DNA of 37,174 nucleotides from Bacteroidales bacterium (lineage in GTDB: Bacteria; Bacteroidota; Bacteroidia; Bacteroidales; UBA932): assembly GCA_016295455.1 (NCBI GenBank), contig JAEDLE010000019.1, positions 1-37,174 of the forward strand, in the 5' to 3' direction. Every line of letters starts with the position of its first letter. The stretch's first letter is position 1. Positions 16,563 through 23,546 of the stretch are shown here, piece by piece. The position numbers and the translations under genes are program-made. A model generated the notes under the pieces. It worked only from the letters and a program-made list of their open reading frames with translations, did not search any database and had not been told where the DNA came from.

Positions 16563-18182
16563 ATGACTTTCATAAAGAAATTCGAAAAATCAGTAAAGGA
16601 ATGCTGGCAGATGCCGGCAATCAACGACTATAGGGAGGATGCGATGACCTACGGGGAGCTCGCATCCTCCATTTTCCGTCTCCAGCGCATCTGGGAGGCC
16701 GCAGGCATAGCCAAGGGTGACAGGATTGCCATCAACGCCCCCGCTTCGGCAAACTGGGGCGTGGTGTTCATGGCGGCCGTGACCGGAGGGCAGGTACCCT
16801 GCCAGATGATAAACGGCATATTGCCGCAGGACACGGTCAACCTGGTGAACCATTCCGGCAGCCGCTTACTCTACACCGAGGAAAGGGTCTTCCGCCAGAT
16901 AAACCCGGAGGATATGCCTCAGGTCATCGCCATACTCGATGCCCGCAGCGGGGCCCTGCTGTACTCTACGCCGGAGTTTGCGTCCGCATATTCGGAAATG
17001 ATGTCTGCAGACTGTGTCCTTGGCCTTGAAAGCCTTGCATATGATGACAGGCCTGAGGATGACATTTGCAGCATAATGTATACGTCCGGATCGACGGGAA
17101 CGCCCAAGGGCGTGATGCTGTCCGTTCGGAATTTCAGCGCCAACGTGGATGTCATTCCGGAAGTTCTGCCATACCACAGGGGCGACAGCTATCTGAGCAT
17201 ATTGCCGTATGCGCATATCTTCGGACTGACTTTCGACCTGATAACCCCGCTCTGCACGGGTATGCACGTGGTTCCGCTCTGTATGCCGCCTGTGCCGAAG
17301 ATACTCTCCGAGGCGCTCTGCAACGTCAATCCGCACATCGTGGTGATGGTTCCCCTGGTGCTCACCAAGATGAAGGACGAACTGATAGGAGAGTTCGTCA
17401 ACAGCCGCAGCGGAAAGGCCAGACTGGCAGCGGTTTCCGAGAACAGGGCCTTTGCCAGGGCGCTCAGGACCATATTCATGTCCGCCCTCGGTGACAACGT
17501 CGAGCTCATCATCACCGGAGGTTCCGCCATCCCGGAAGCCCTCGAATCCCTGCTCATCGACATAGACGTGCCGGTGGTGACAGGATACGGAATGACCGAA
17601 TGCGCACCTCTCATAACTCTCGGTGAATATGGCGACTACCGCAAGAAGGAATGCGGCAAGCCCATCAGGACCATAGACCTGAGGATAGCCTCCGAGGATC
17701 CGCAGAACGTGCCCGGAGAGGTCCAGGTGCAGGGACCGGTGGTGTTCGGGGGATATTACCGTAACCCTGAGGCGGACAGCAGGGCGTTCACTCCTGACGG
17801 ATGGTTCAGGACGGGGGACATGGGCATACTCCGTGACGGGCATCTGTTCCTGGTCGGGAGATGCAAGAGCATGCTCCTCACTACAAACGGGCAGAACGTA
17901 TTCCCTGAGGAAATCGAGCTGGTGCTCAATCAGCTGCCCTATGTTTCCGAATCCCTCATCGTACAGAGGGGCAACCGCTTCATAGCCCTGATAGTCCCGG
18001 ATTCGGACGCCGTCGCCAACGACGACCTGGACGCCGCAACCCTTGCGACGATGATGGAGACCAACCTCACGACCCTAAACAGGAAGATACCTGCATATGC
18101 CGCCGTGTCGGGCTACGAGCTGGTTTCCGGCCAGTTCTCCAAGACCCCGAAGGGCAGCATCAAGCGCTTCCTCTACGCCTGA
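16563..18182 (+). CDS. AMP-forming acyl-CoA synthetase/ligase
   Basis: Activates a carboxylic acid (probably a fatty acid) as acyl-AMP and then acyl-CoA, in the cytoplasm or at the membrane. The protein is 539 aa. ANL-superfamily motifs are all present: P-loop YTSGSTGTPKG (about residue 174), LPYAHIFG, GYGMTECAP (about 343), the hinge region GWFRTGDMG (about 418) with VGRCKSMLL, and the C-terminal catalytic Lys in SKTPKGSIKR. Long-chain acyl-CoA ligases in Bacteroidota look like this, but acyl-ACP or other aryl/acyl ligases cannot be excluded. It has its own promoter and stands alone between the lipoprotein gene and ettA. Confidence 0.9.
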   Translation: MTFIKKFEKSVKECWQMPAINDYREDAMTYGELASSIFRLQRIWEAAGIAKGDRIAINAPASANWGVVFMAAVTGGQVPCQMINGILPQDTVNLVNHSGSRLLYTEERVFRQINPEDMPQVIAILDARSGALLYSTPEFASAYSEMMSADCVLGLESLAYDDRPEDDICSIMYTSGSTGTPKGVMLSVRNFSANVDVIPEVLPYHRGDSYLSILPYAHIFGLTFDLITPLCTGMHVVPLCMPPVPKILSEALCNVNPHIVVMVPLVLTKMKDELIGEFVNSRSGKARLAAVSENRAFARALRTIFMSALGDNVELIITGGSAIPEALESLLIDIDVPVVTGYGMTECAPLITLGEYGDYRKKECGKPIRTIDLRIASEDPQNVPGEVQVQGPVVFGGYYRNPEADSRAFTPDGWFRTGDMGILRDGHLFLVGRCKSMLLTTNGQNVFPEEIELVLNQLPYVSESLIVQRGNRFIALIVPDSDAVANDDLDAATLATMMETNLTTLNRKIPAYAAVSGYELVSGQFSKTPKGSIKRFLYA

Positions 18183-18212
18183 AGCCCGACGCTGTTCACT
18201 GCCGGTCCCTGA

Positions 18213-18244
18213 TGTGGATTATTTCTTGAAGATTGCTAAATTTG
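18213..18244 (+). promoter_or_regulatory. Promoter of ettA
   Basis: TGTG (18213-18216), a 20-nt spacer, then TAAATTTG (18237-18244). Transcription would start near 18250, leaving a leader of about 70 nt before the ATG at 18320 and supporting that start over the upstream ATG at 18233, which lies before the -7 box. Confidence 0.6.
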
Positions 18245-18319
18245 CACGGTAATCTGACAAAGACAAGTTGCTTCAGGTTATTGTTTGAAGACTGCATAAT
18301 CACAAAACAGATCATAGAA

Positions 18320-19996
18320 ATGGCAGACGAAAAAATCATCTTCTCGATGAACGGCGTGGGGAAAGTGCTTCCCAATAACAACAAAGTCATCCTCAAGGAC
18401 ATCTACCTATCCTTCTTCTACGGGGCGAAGATCGGCATCATCGGTCTCAACGGCTCCGGAAAATCGACCCTGCTCAAGATAATCGCAGGCGTCGAGAAAT
18501 CATATCAGGGCGAAGTGGTCTGGGCACCGGGCTATTCGGTCGGCTACCTCGAGCAGGAGCCGGTGATGGATCCTGAAAAGACCGTGATGGAAGTCGTTCA
18601 GGAAGGAGTCCAGGAAGTGATGGATGTGCTCAACGAGTACAACGAAATCTCCGCCAAGTTCATGGAGCCCATGGATGACGACGAGATGAACAGGCTGATA
18701 ATGAGGCAGGGAGAACTTGCCGACAAGATAGAGCATCTAGGAGGATGGGAGATAGACTCCAAGCTCGAAAGGGCCATGGACGCACTCCAGTGTCCTCCGG
18801 CTGACGCCAAGGTCGCAAACCTCTCAGGAGGAGAGAGACGAAGGGTGGCGCTCTGCCGCCTGCTTCTCCGCCAGCCCGACGTGCTGCTGCTCGACGAGCC
18901 TACCAACCACCTCGATACCGAGAGCATACAGTGGCTCGAGGCCCATCTGAGGCAGTACAAGGGCACGGTAATAGCCGTAACCCACGACCGCTACTTCCTC
19001 GACAACGTCGCGGGCTGGATACTCGAACTCGACAGGGGCGAAGGCATACCTTGGAAAGGAAACTACAGCTCCTGGCTCGACCAGAAGACCAGGAGGCTGG
19101 CTCAGGAGGAAAAAGCCGAGAGCAAGCGCCGCAAGACCCTGGAACGCGAGCTCGAATGGGTGCGCATGGCACCCAAGGCCCGTCAGGCCAAGCAGAAGGC
19201 CCGTCTCGGAGCCTACGAGAAACTCTCATCCGTCGACGCCCGCGAAAAGGAGGCCAAACTCGAGATATACATACCTGACGGCCCGCATCTGGGCAACAAG
19301 GTCATCGAATTCCACGGAGTCAGCAAGGCATATGGCGACAAGCTCCTCTTCGAGAACCTGGATTTCGTGCTTCCGCCTGCCGGCATAGTAGGAGTCATAG
19401 GTCCTAACGGAGCCGGAAAGACCACGCTCTTCAGGCTCATCATGGGCATCGAACAGCCGGACAGCGGCGAAATCTCGATAGGAGAGACAGTCAAGATAGC
19501 CTATGTTGACCAGCAGCACAAGAGCATAGACCCTGACAAGAGCGTATATGAGACCATAGCCGGCAACTCAGAATGGGTGAGACTCGGCAACAGGGACATC
19601 AACGCCAGGGCATGGGTGTCCCGCTTCAACTTCAGCGGAGCAGACCAGGAGAAACTCTGCGGAGTGCTCTCCGGAGGTGAGAGGAACAGGCTCCACCTTG
19701 CCCTCACCCTCAAGGATGAAGGCAATGTGCTCCTCCTCGACGAGCCTACCAACGACGTGGACGTCAACACCATCCGTGCTCTTGAGGAAGGCCTTGAGAA
19801 CTTTGCGGGCTGTGCTGTGGTAGTAAGCCACGACCGCTGGTTCCTCGACAGGATCGCCACCCATATACTCGCTTTTGAGGGCGATTCACAGGTGGTGTTC
19901 TTCGAAGGCAACTACCAGGAATACGAGGAGAACAAGAAGATGAGGCTCGGAAATGTGGAGCCGAAGCCTTTCAAGTACAAGAAACTTATGGAGTAG
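18320..19996 (+). CDS. ettA: Energy-dependent translational throttle protein EttA (ABC-F)
   Basis: ABC-F ATPase that binds the ribosomal E site and, in E. coli, gates entry into elongation according to ATP/ADP level. The protein is 558 aa against 555 in E. coli. Two ATPase domains are complete: Walker A GLNGSGKST and GPNGAGKTT, signatures LSGGERRRVAL and LSGGERNRLHL, Walker B LLLDEPTNHLD and LLLDEPTNDVD. The inter-domain linker is charged (EEKAESKRRKTLERELEW ... APKARQAKQKAR), as in EttA. There are no membrane segments, as expected. I chose MADEKIIFSM at 18320 by family N-terminus and promoter position. A terminator follows the stop. Assignment to EttA rather than another ABC-F is by overall length and linker. 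Confidence 0.94.
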   Translation: MADEKIIFSMNGVGKVLPNNNKVILKDIYLSFFYGAKIGIIGLNGSGKSTLLKIIAGVEKSYQGEVVWAPGYSVGYLEQEPVMDPEKTVMEVVQEGVQEVMDVLNEYNEISAKFMEPMDDDEMNRLIMRQGELADKIEHLGGWEIDSKLERAMDALQCPPADAKVANLSGGERRRVALCRLLLRQPDVLLLDEPTNHLDTESIQWLEAHLRQYKGTVIAVTHDRYFLDNVAGWILELDRGEGIPWKGNYSSWLDQKTRRLAQEEKAESKRRKTLERELEWVRMAPKARQAKQKARLGAYEKLSSVDAREKEAKLEIYIPDGPHLGNKVIEFHGVSKAYGDKLLFENLDFVLPPAGIVGVIGPNGAGKTTLFRLIMGIEQPDSGEISIGETVKIAYVDQQHKSIDPDKSVYETIAGNSEWVRLGNRDINARAWVSRFNFSGADQEKLCGVLSGGERNRLHLALTLKDEGNVLLLDEPTNDVDVNTIRALEEGLENFAGCAVVVSHDRWFLDRIATHILAFEGDSQVVFFEGNYQEYEENKKMRLGNVEPKPFKYKKLME

Positions 19997-20007
19997 GACA
20001 TCTCCGG

Positions 20008-20040
20008 GGGCGGTCTGCAGGGGCCGCCCTCAAAATTTTT
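20008..20040 (+). terminator. Intrinsic terminator after ettA
   Basis: GGGCGG (20008-20013) and CCGCCC (20024-20029) form a 6-bp G-C stem with a 10-nt loop, followed shortly by a T-run (20036-20040). It starts 12 nt after the ettA stop. Confidence 0.65.
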
Positions 20041-20049
20041 CATTTATTG

Positions 20050-20080
20050 CTTGCATCTTTCCGTAAAAACCGTAGATTTG
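20050..20080 (+). promoter_or_regulatory. Promoter of the cysK leader
   Basis: CTTG (20050-20053), a 19-nt spacer, then TAGATTTG (20073-20080). The -7 element fully matches TAnnTTTG. Transcription should begin at about 20086-20088, at or just before the ATG of the Cys-rich leader peptide. Confidence 0.65.
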
Positions 20081-20087
20081 TCCCCAT

Positions 20088-20144
20088 ATGAACAGGAACC
20101 AGTCAAATAACGTATGTTGTTGCCGTCCGCAAAGCGAACGGTAG
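20088..20144 (+). CDS. Cysteine leader peptide of the cysK attenuator
   Basis: An 18-codon ORF, MNRNQSNNVCCCRPQSER, with three consecutive Cys codons at 20115-20123 and its TAG stop at 20142-20144. Cys is rare, so a CCC run in a tiny ORF directly upstream of cysteine biosynthesis genes is strongly suggestive. The ATG lies 8 nt after the -7 element, so translation would begin at or almost at the mRNA 5' end (near-leaderless). The Cys codons immediately precede hairpin segment 1 (20123-20130) and the stop codon lies inside segment 2 (20139-20149), exactly the geometry that classical attenuation needs. No automated gene caller would normally report it. Confidence 0.75.
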   Translation: MNRNQSNNVCCCRPQSER

Positions 20145-20210
20145 GCTCTTGGCATATAAGCGAACAACAAAGTCAAACAGAGGTCTGCCGTGTGCGGGCT
20201 TCTTTTTTTT
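20123..20210 (+). promoter_or_regulatory. Transcription attenuator (1:2, 2:3 and 3:4 alternative hairpins) upstream of cysK
   Basis: Segment 1 (20123-20130, CCGTCCGC) pairs with 20134-20141 (GCGAACGG), 7 of 8 pairs around an AAA loop. Segment 2 (20139-20149, CGGTAGGCTCT) pairs with segment 3 (20179-20190, AGAGGTCTGCCG), 11 pairs with one bulge. Segment 3 (20179-20188) pairs with segment 4 (20194-20203, GCGGGCTTCT), all 10 positions with three G-U, then eight T. The 2:3 and 3:4 structures exclude each other. A ribosome stalled at the Cys codons would cover segment 1 and free segment 2 for the antiterminator; one reaching the stop would cover segment 2 and allow termination. Pairings were worked out by hand; function is inferred. 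Confidence 0.75.
20179..20210 (+). terminator. Attenuator terminator hairpin
   Basis: A 10-bp stem, AGAGGTCTGC with GCGGGCTTCT, around a 5-nt loop (CGTGT), followed by TTTTTTTT (20203-20210). It ends 43 nt before the cysK ATG, so it can only act as a conditional terminator of cysK-cysE. Confidence 0.75.
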
Positions 20211-20253
20211 GTGCAGGTCCGCACCGGGCAGTCCCCGCAAAACAAAACCAGTT

Positions 20254-21165
20254 ATGATTCACAGCTCACTTACCGAACTTGTCGGCCGTACGCCGATGGT
20301 GGAAATCAGTCAGTTCCCCGGACAGAAAGCCAGGATAGCCCTGAAGCTCGAATATTTCAACCCGGGAGGAAGCGTAAAGGACAGGGTGGCCCTCGCGATG
20401 ATAGAGGACGCCGAGAAGAAAGGCCTGCTCCGCAGCGGAGGCGTCATCATAGAACCTACCAGCGGCAACACCGGAGTCGGACTCGCCTGGGTTGCCCGCG
20501 CCAAGGGCTACGAGGCCATACTCACCATGCCTGACACGATGAGCGTCGAGCGGCGCAACCTGCTCAAGGCCTTCGGGGCGAGGCTTGAACTCACCCCTGG
20601 CGCGGAAGGAATGAAAGGTGCGATACGCCGCGCGGAAGAACTCAGGGACAGCATCCCGGGCGCGGTGATACTCGGCCAGTTCACCAATCCTGCCAATCCT
20701 GCCGCCCACGAATTCGGCACAGGCGAGGAGATATGGGCTGATTCCGAGGGCGAGGTCAGCATATTCGTGGCCGGAGTGGGCACGGGAGGCACGCTCAGCG
20801 GAACCGGAAGGGCACTCAAGAAACACAATCCTTCGGTCAGGGTGGTGGCGGTCGAACCGTCCGGTTCCCCTGTGCTCGAAGGCGGTAATCCCGGAAAACA
20901 CCGTATACAGGGCATAGGAGCGGGCTTCGTGCCTGACAACTACGACGCGGCGGTAGCCGACGAAGTGACATCGGTGACGGATGACCAGGCCATGGAAGGC
21001 GCCAGGATGCTCGCCTCCAGAGGCATACTCGTCGGCATATCCTCAGGCGCGGCATTCCACGCGGCTCTGGAACTCTCACGCCGTCCGGAAAATGAGGGAA
21101 AACTCATAGTCGCCCTCCTGCCGGATACCGGCGAACGCTATCTTTCTACCGGCATATTCATATGA
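20254..21165 (+). CDS. cysK: Cysteine synthase (O-acetylserine sulfhydrylase)
   Basis: PLP enzyme making L-cysteine from O-acetylserine and sulfide in the cytoplasm; 303 aa. The PLP Lys is in NPGGSVKDRVA (about residue 43), the substrate loop is EPTSGNTGVGLA, the phosphate-binding glycine loop is GVGTGGTLSGTGR, and SSGAA lies near the C-terminus. The start at 20254 (MIHSSLTELVGRTP) is the family N-terminus; an upstream in-frame ATG at 20149 would run through the attenuator and is rejected. The stop overlaps the cysE start by 4 bp (ATGA), implying translational coupling. Expression is predicted to be controlled by cysteine-codon-dependent attenuation. CysK and CysM are hard to separate by eye; pairing with cysE favours CysK. 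Confidence 0.95.
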   Translation: MIHSSLTELVGRTPMVEISQFPGQKARIALKLEYFNPGGSVKDRVALAMIEDAEKKGLLRSGGVIIEPTSGNTGVGLAWVARAKGYEAILTMPDTMSVERRNLLKAFGARLELTPGAEGMKGAIRRAEELRDSIPGAVILGQFTNPANPAAHEFGTGEEIWADSEGEVSIFVAGVGTGGTLSGTGRALKKHNPSVRVVAVEPSGSPVLEGGNPGKHRIQGIGAGFVPDNYDAAVADEVTSVTDDQAMEGARMLASRGILVGISSGAAFHAALELSRRPENEGKLIVALLPDTGERYLSTGIFI

Positions 21166-21923
21166 TATACAAGAAGATAAATATGGCTCCGGATGTTGCA
21201 CAGCTGCAGAATATGATGCTGGCGTTCAGGTCCCTCGTCTTCCCGGATTGTTTCCCGTACGATGGACCGCAGGCGGTGGAAATCCTGGGGCAGCAGCTTT
21301 CAAGGGTGATGGGGGAGGAGAAAGCGCACGGACTGTGCGCCTCCTTCACCTCCGAACTCTCGGAGATATCCCGCCTTCTCCATACCGACGTGGAGGCAGT
21401 TGCGCAGAATGACCCGGCGGCCAGCTGCCACGAGGAGATAATCCTCTGCTATCCGGCGGTCAAGGTGATGATGCATTACCGCGTAGCCCATGCCCTCCAC
21501 AAGCTGGGAGTGCCGGTCATACCACGCGTGCTCACCGAACTTGCCCATTCGGAGACCGGTATCGACATCCATCCGGCGGCGACCATAGGGGAGTACTTCA
21601 GCATCGATCACGGAACCGGCATAGTCATCGGCGCCACCTCGGTCATAGGCAACCACGTCATGCTCTACCAGGGTGTCACGCTGGGAGCCAAGAACTTCCG
21701 CTACAGTCCTGACGGAAGTCCCATGGACATCCCCCGCCATCCCATACTCGAGGACAACGTCACCGTCTATTCCAACACCTCCATACTAGGACGTGTCCGC
21801 ATAGGTCACGACACCGTCGTCGGAGGAAACGTGTGGCTCACCCGCGACGTCCCTCCGCATTCACGCATACTCCAGACATCCGCGCTGCTCCAACCCCTCT
21901 ACGAGGACGGTTCCGGTATATGA
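21162..21923 (+). CDS. cysE: Serine O-acetyltransferase
   Basis: Acetylates L-serine with acetyl-CoA to give O-acetylserine, the substrate of CysK. The protein is 253 aa. An alpha-helical N-terminal domain (about 1-140) is followed by left-handed beta-helix hexapeptide repeats (IHPAATIGEYFSIDHGTGIV, then VIGNHVMLYQGVTLGAK), with the catalytic His in the SIDHGTG segment (about residue 149). The later hexapeptides (VYSNTSILGRVRIGHDTVVGGNVW) continue the helix. The ATG at 21162 overlaps the cysK stop as ATGA; a second ATG at 21183 is possible. The short C-terminal tail lacks an obvious terminal Ile motif other than the final GSGI, which could be the CysK-docking end. Confidence 0.94.
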   Translation: MIYKKINMAPDVAQLQNMMLAFRSLVFPDCFPYDGPQAVEILGQQLSRVMGEEKAHGLCASFTSELSEISRLLHTDVEAVAQNDPAASCHEEIILCYPAVKVMMHYRVAHALHKLGVPVIPRVLTELAHSETGIDIHPAATIGEYFSIDHGTGIVIGATSVIGNHVMLYQGVTLGAKNFRYSPDGSPMDIPRHPILEDNVTVYSNTSILGRVRIGHDTVVGGNVWLTRDVPPHSRILQTSALLQPLYEDGSGI

Positions 21924-22018
21924 CAACCCGGCAGGTTTTGACGAAAACTCACTTTTCTGTTGCGTTTGATTCTGAAATGTAGTATTTTCCGCATTCGAAT
22001 CTACAATCCGGAAGGCAT

Positions 22019-23398
22019 ATGACAGAAAGGGAAGCTGAAATCATCGGACTCGTACACAAGGAAGTCAAGCCCGCACTGGGCTGCACCGAACCCATAGCTG
22101 TGGCTCTGGCGGTCGCAAAGGCAGTGGAGACGATCAGGAACAACTGCTGCGGCAGCTGCCCCAAGTACGACGGGGACCTGTGGCGCCTCGGCACCGGATT
22201 CAGGATCAGGGTTGAAGTCAGCGGCAACATACTAAAGAACGGCATGGGCGTTGGCATACCCGGAACCGGTATGGTCGGCCTGCACATCGCTGCGGCGCTG
22301 GGAGCGGTCTGCGGCAAGTCCGAATATTCCCTGGAAGTGCTCCACGACCTGGATCCGGCATCCATAGCCAGGGCCAAGGAACTCGTGGCTGACGGGGCGG
22401 TGGACATAGTGATGGCCGATACCGACAGGAAGCTCTACGTCAAGGCCACCGTCGAGGCGGCAAGCCACGACGGCTGCTGTCCGGGCAAGGACCTTCCCGG
22501 CAACAGGCACAAGGCCGATGCGGTCATAATGGATGACCACGACAGGATAGTGGAGACCGTACTGGACAGCAACGTGCTCTTTACCCGCCCGCAAGAAGAT
22601 CCGGCTACAGGCCATGGGGAACGCAGCACTCTGGATTATCATCTGACAGTCAAGGAGATATACGATTTCGTCAATAACGTGTCATATGACGACATCAGCT
22701 TCATACTCGAATCCCGCACCCTGAATATGGCCCTGGCCAGGGAAGGTCTTGAAGGCAGCTACGGGCTGATGGTAGGCAAGACCATTGGCAATCCGGCGAA
22801 CAGGGAGGTGTTCGGGAACGAGTTCATGAGCTATGCGATGAGCCTGACTGCGGCCGCTTCGGACGCGAGGATGGCGGGATGCACCCTGGCGGCAATGAGC
22901 AATTCCGGCAGCGGCAACCAGGGCATCACGGTCACGATGCCCGTGATAGCATATGCACAGAAATATCAGGTGGATGACTGCAGGCTGGCCAGGGCGCTGA
23001 TGCTCAGTCATCTGGTTGCGATACACATAAAGGGATACCTTGGCAAACTTTCAGCCCTCTGCGGCTGCGTCATAGCCTCCACGGGATCATCCTGCGGGCT
23101 GGTATACCTCCGCGGGGGCTCATATGAGCAGGTCTGTTCGGCCATCAAGAACATGATAGGCAACATCACAGGCATGGTATGCGACGGGGCCAAGGTCGGA
23201 TGTGCGCTCAAGGTTGCCTCCGGAGTGTCCTGCTCCGTACAGTCGGCGCTGCTGGCGCTTTCGGGAACCTGTATCTCGGAACACGACGGAATCATCGAGA
23301 AGGACATAGAGAAGACCATACGCAATCTGGGGCGTATCGGCTCTGTGGGCATGCAGGCTACCGACACCATGATACTCGACATTATGTCCTGCAAGTAG
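22019..23398 (+). CDS. cyuA: L-cysteine desulfidase, UPF0597/CyuA family
   Basis: Family members (E. coli CyuA/YhaM, M. jannaschii MJ1025) break L-cysteine down to pyruvate, ammonia and sulfide with an Fe-S cluster. The protein is 459 aa, the usual length being about 430-450. Conserved Cys-containing segments are visible: PALGCTEPIA (Cys22), ASTGSSCGLVYL and CDGAKVGCALK near residues 355-395. There are extra cysteines at NNCCGSC (about residue 42) and GCC (about residue 153) that I do not recall as family hallmarks. It follows cysE by 95 bp on the same strand, with no terminator or clear promoter between, so read-through from cysKE is possible. A serine-dehydratase-like activity is the main alternative. 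Confidence 0.85.
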   Translation: MTEREAEIIGLVHKEVKPALGCTEPIAVALAVAKAVETIRNNCCGSCPKYDGDLWRLGTGFRIRVEVSGNILKNGMGVGIPGTGMVGLHIAAALGAVCGKSEYSLEVLHDLDPASIARAKELVADGAVDIVMADTDRKLYVKATVEAASHDGCCPGKDLPGNRHKADAVIMDDHDRIVETVLDSNVLFTRPQEDPATGHGERSTLDYHLTVKEIYDFVNNVSYDDISFILESRTLNMALAREGLEGSYGLMVGKTIGNPANREVFGNEFMSYAMSLTAAASDARMAGCTLAAMSNSGSGNQGITVTMPVIAYAQKYQVDDCRLARALMLSHLVAIHIKGYLGKLSALCGCVIASTGSSCGLVYLRGGSYEQVCSAIKNMIGNITGMVCDGAKVGCALKVASGVSCSVQSALLALSGTCISEHDGIIEKDIEKTIRNLGRIGSVGMQATDTMILDIMSCK

Positions 23399-23480
23399 CC
23401 TTTCCCGGGCCTCCGTACCTTACAAAACGGTTAAGATGTTGTGAATTCGTTTTTTGCAGGGAAAATAAAACGTTATTCCC

Positions 23481-23512
23481 TTTGCCATACTCATTTGGGA
23501 TTGCTATATTTG
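23481..23512 (+). promoter_or_regulatory. Promoter of the TonB-dependent receptor gene
   Basis: TTTG (23481-23484), a 20-nt spacer, then TATATTTG (23505-23512): a full consensus match. The leader to the ATG at 23547 is about 27 nt. The rest of the 148-bp gap after cyuA shows nothing else recognisable. Confidence 0.75.
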
Positions 23513-23546
23513 CAGACATAAGTTAATCCAAATTGTTCAGTTTTTT

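Noticed and set aside
16866..17843. 325-codon minus-strand frame opposite the acyl-CoA ligase gene
   Set aside because: Antisense shadow of a gene with all ANL motifs intact.
20149..20253. N-terminal extension of CysK from the ATG at 20149
   Set aside because: The extension would be encoded by the attenuator and terminator sequence and has no similarity to the CysK N-terminus.
20087..20253. SAM riboswitch or T-box in the cysK leader
   Set aside because: I see no T-box sequence or SAM-aptamer core; the Cys-rich ORF and three alternative stems explain the leader better.
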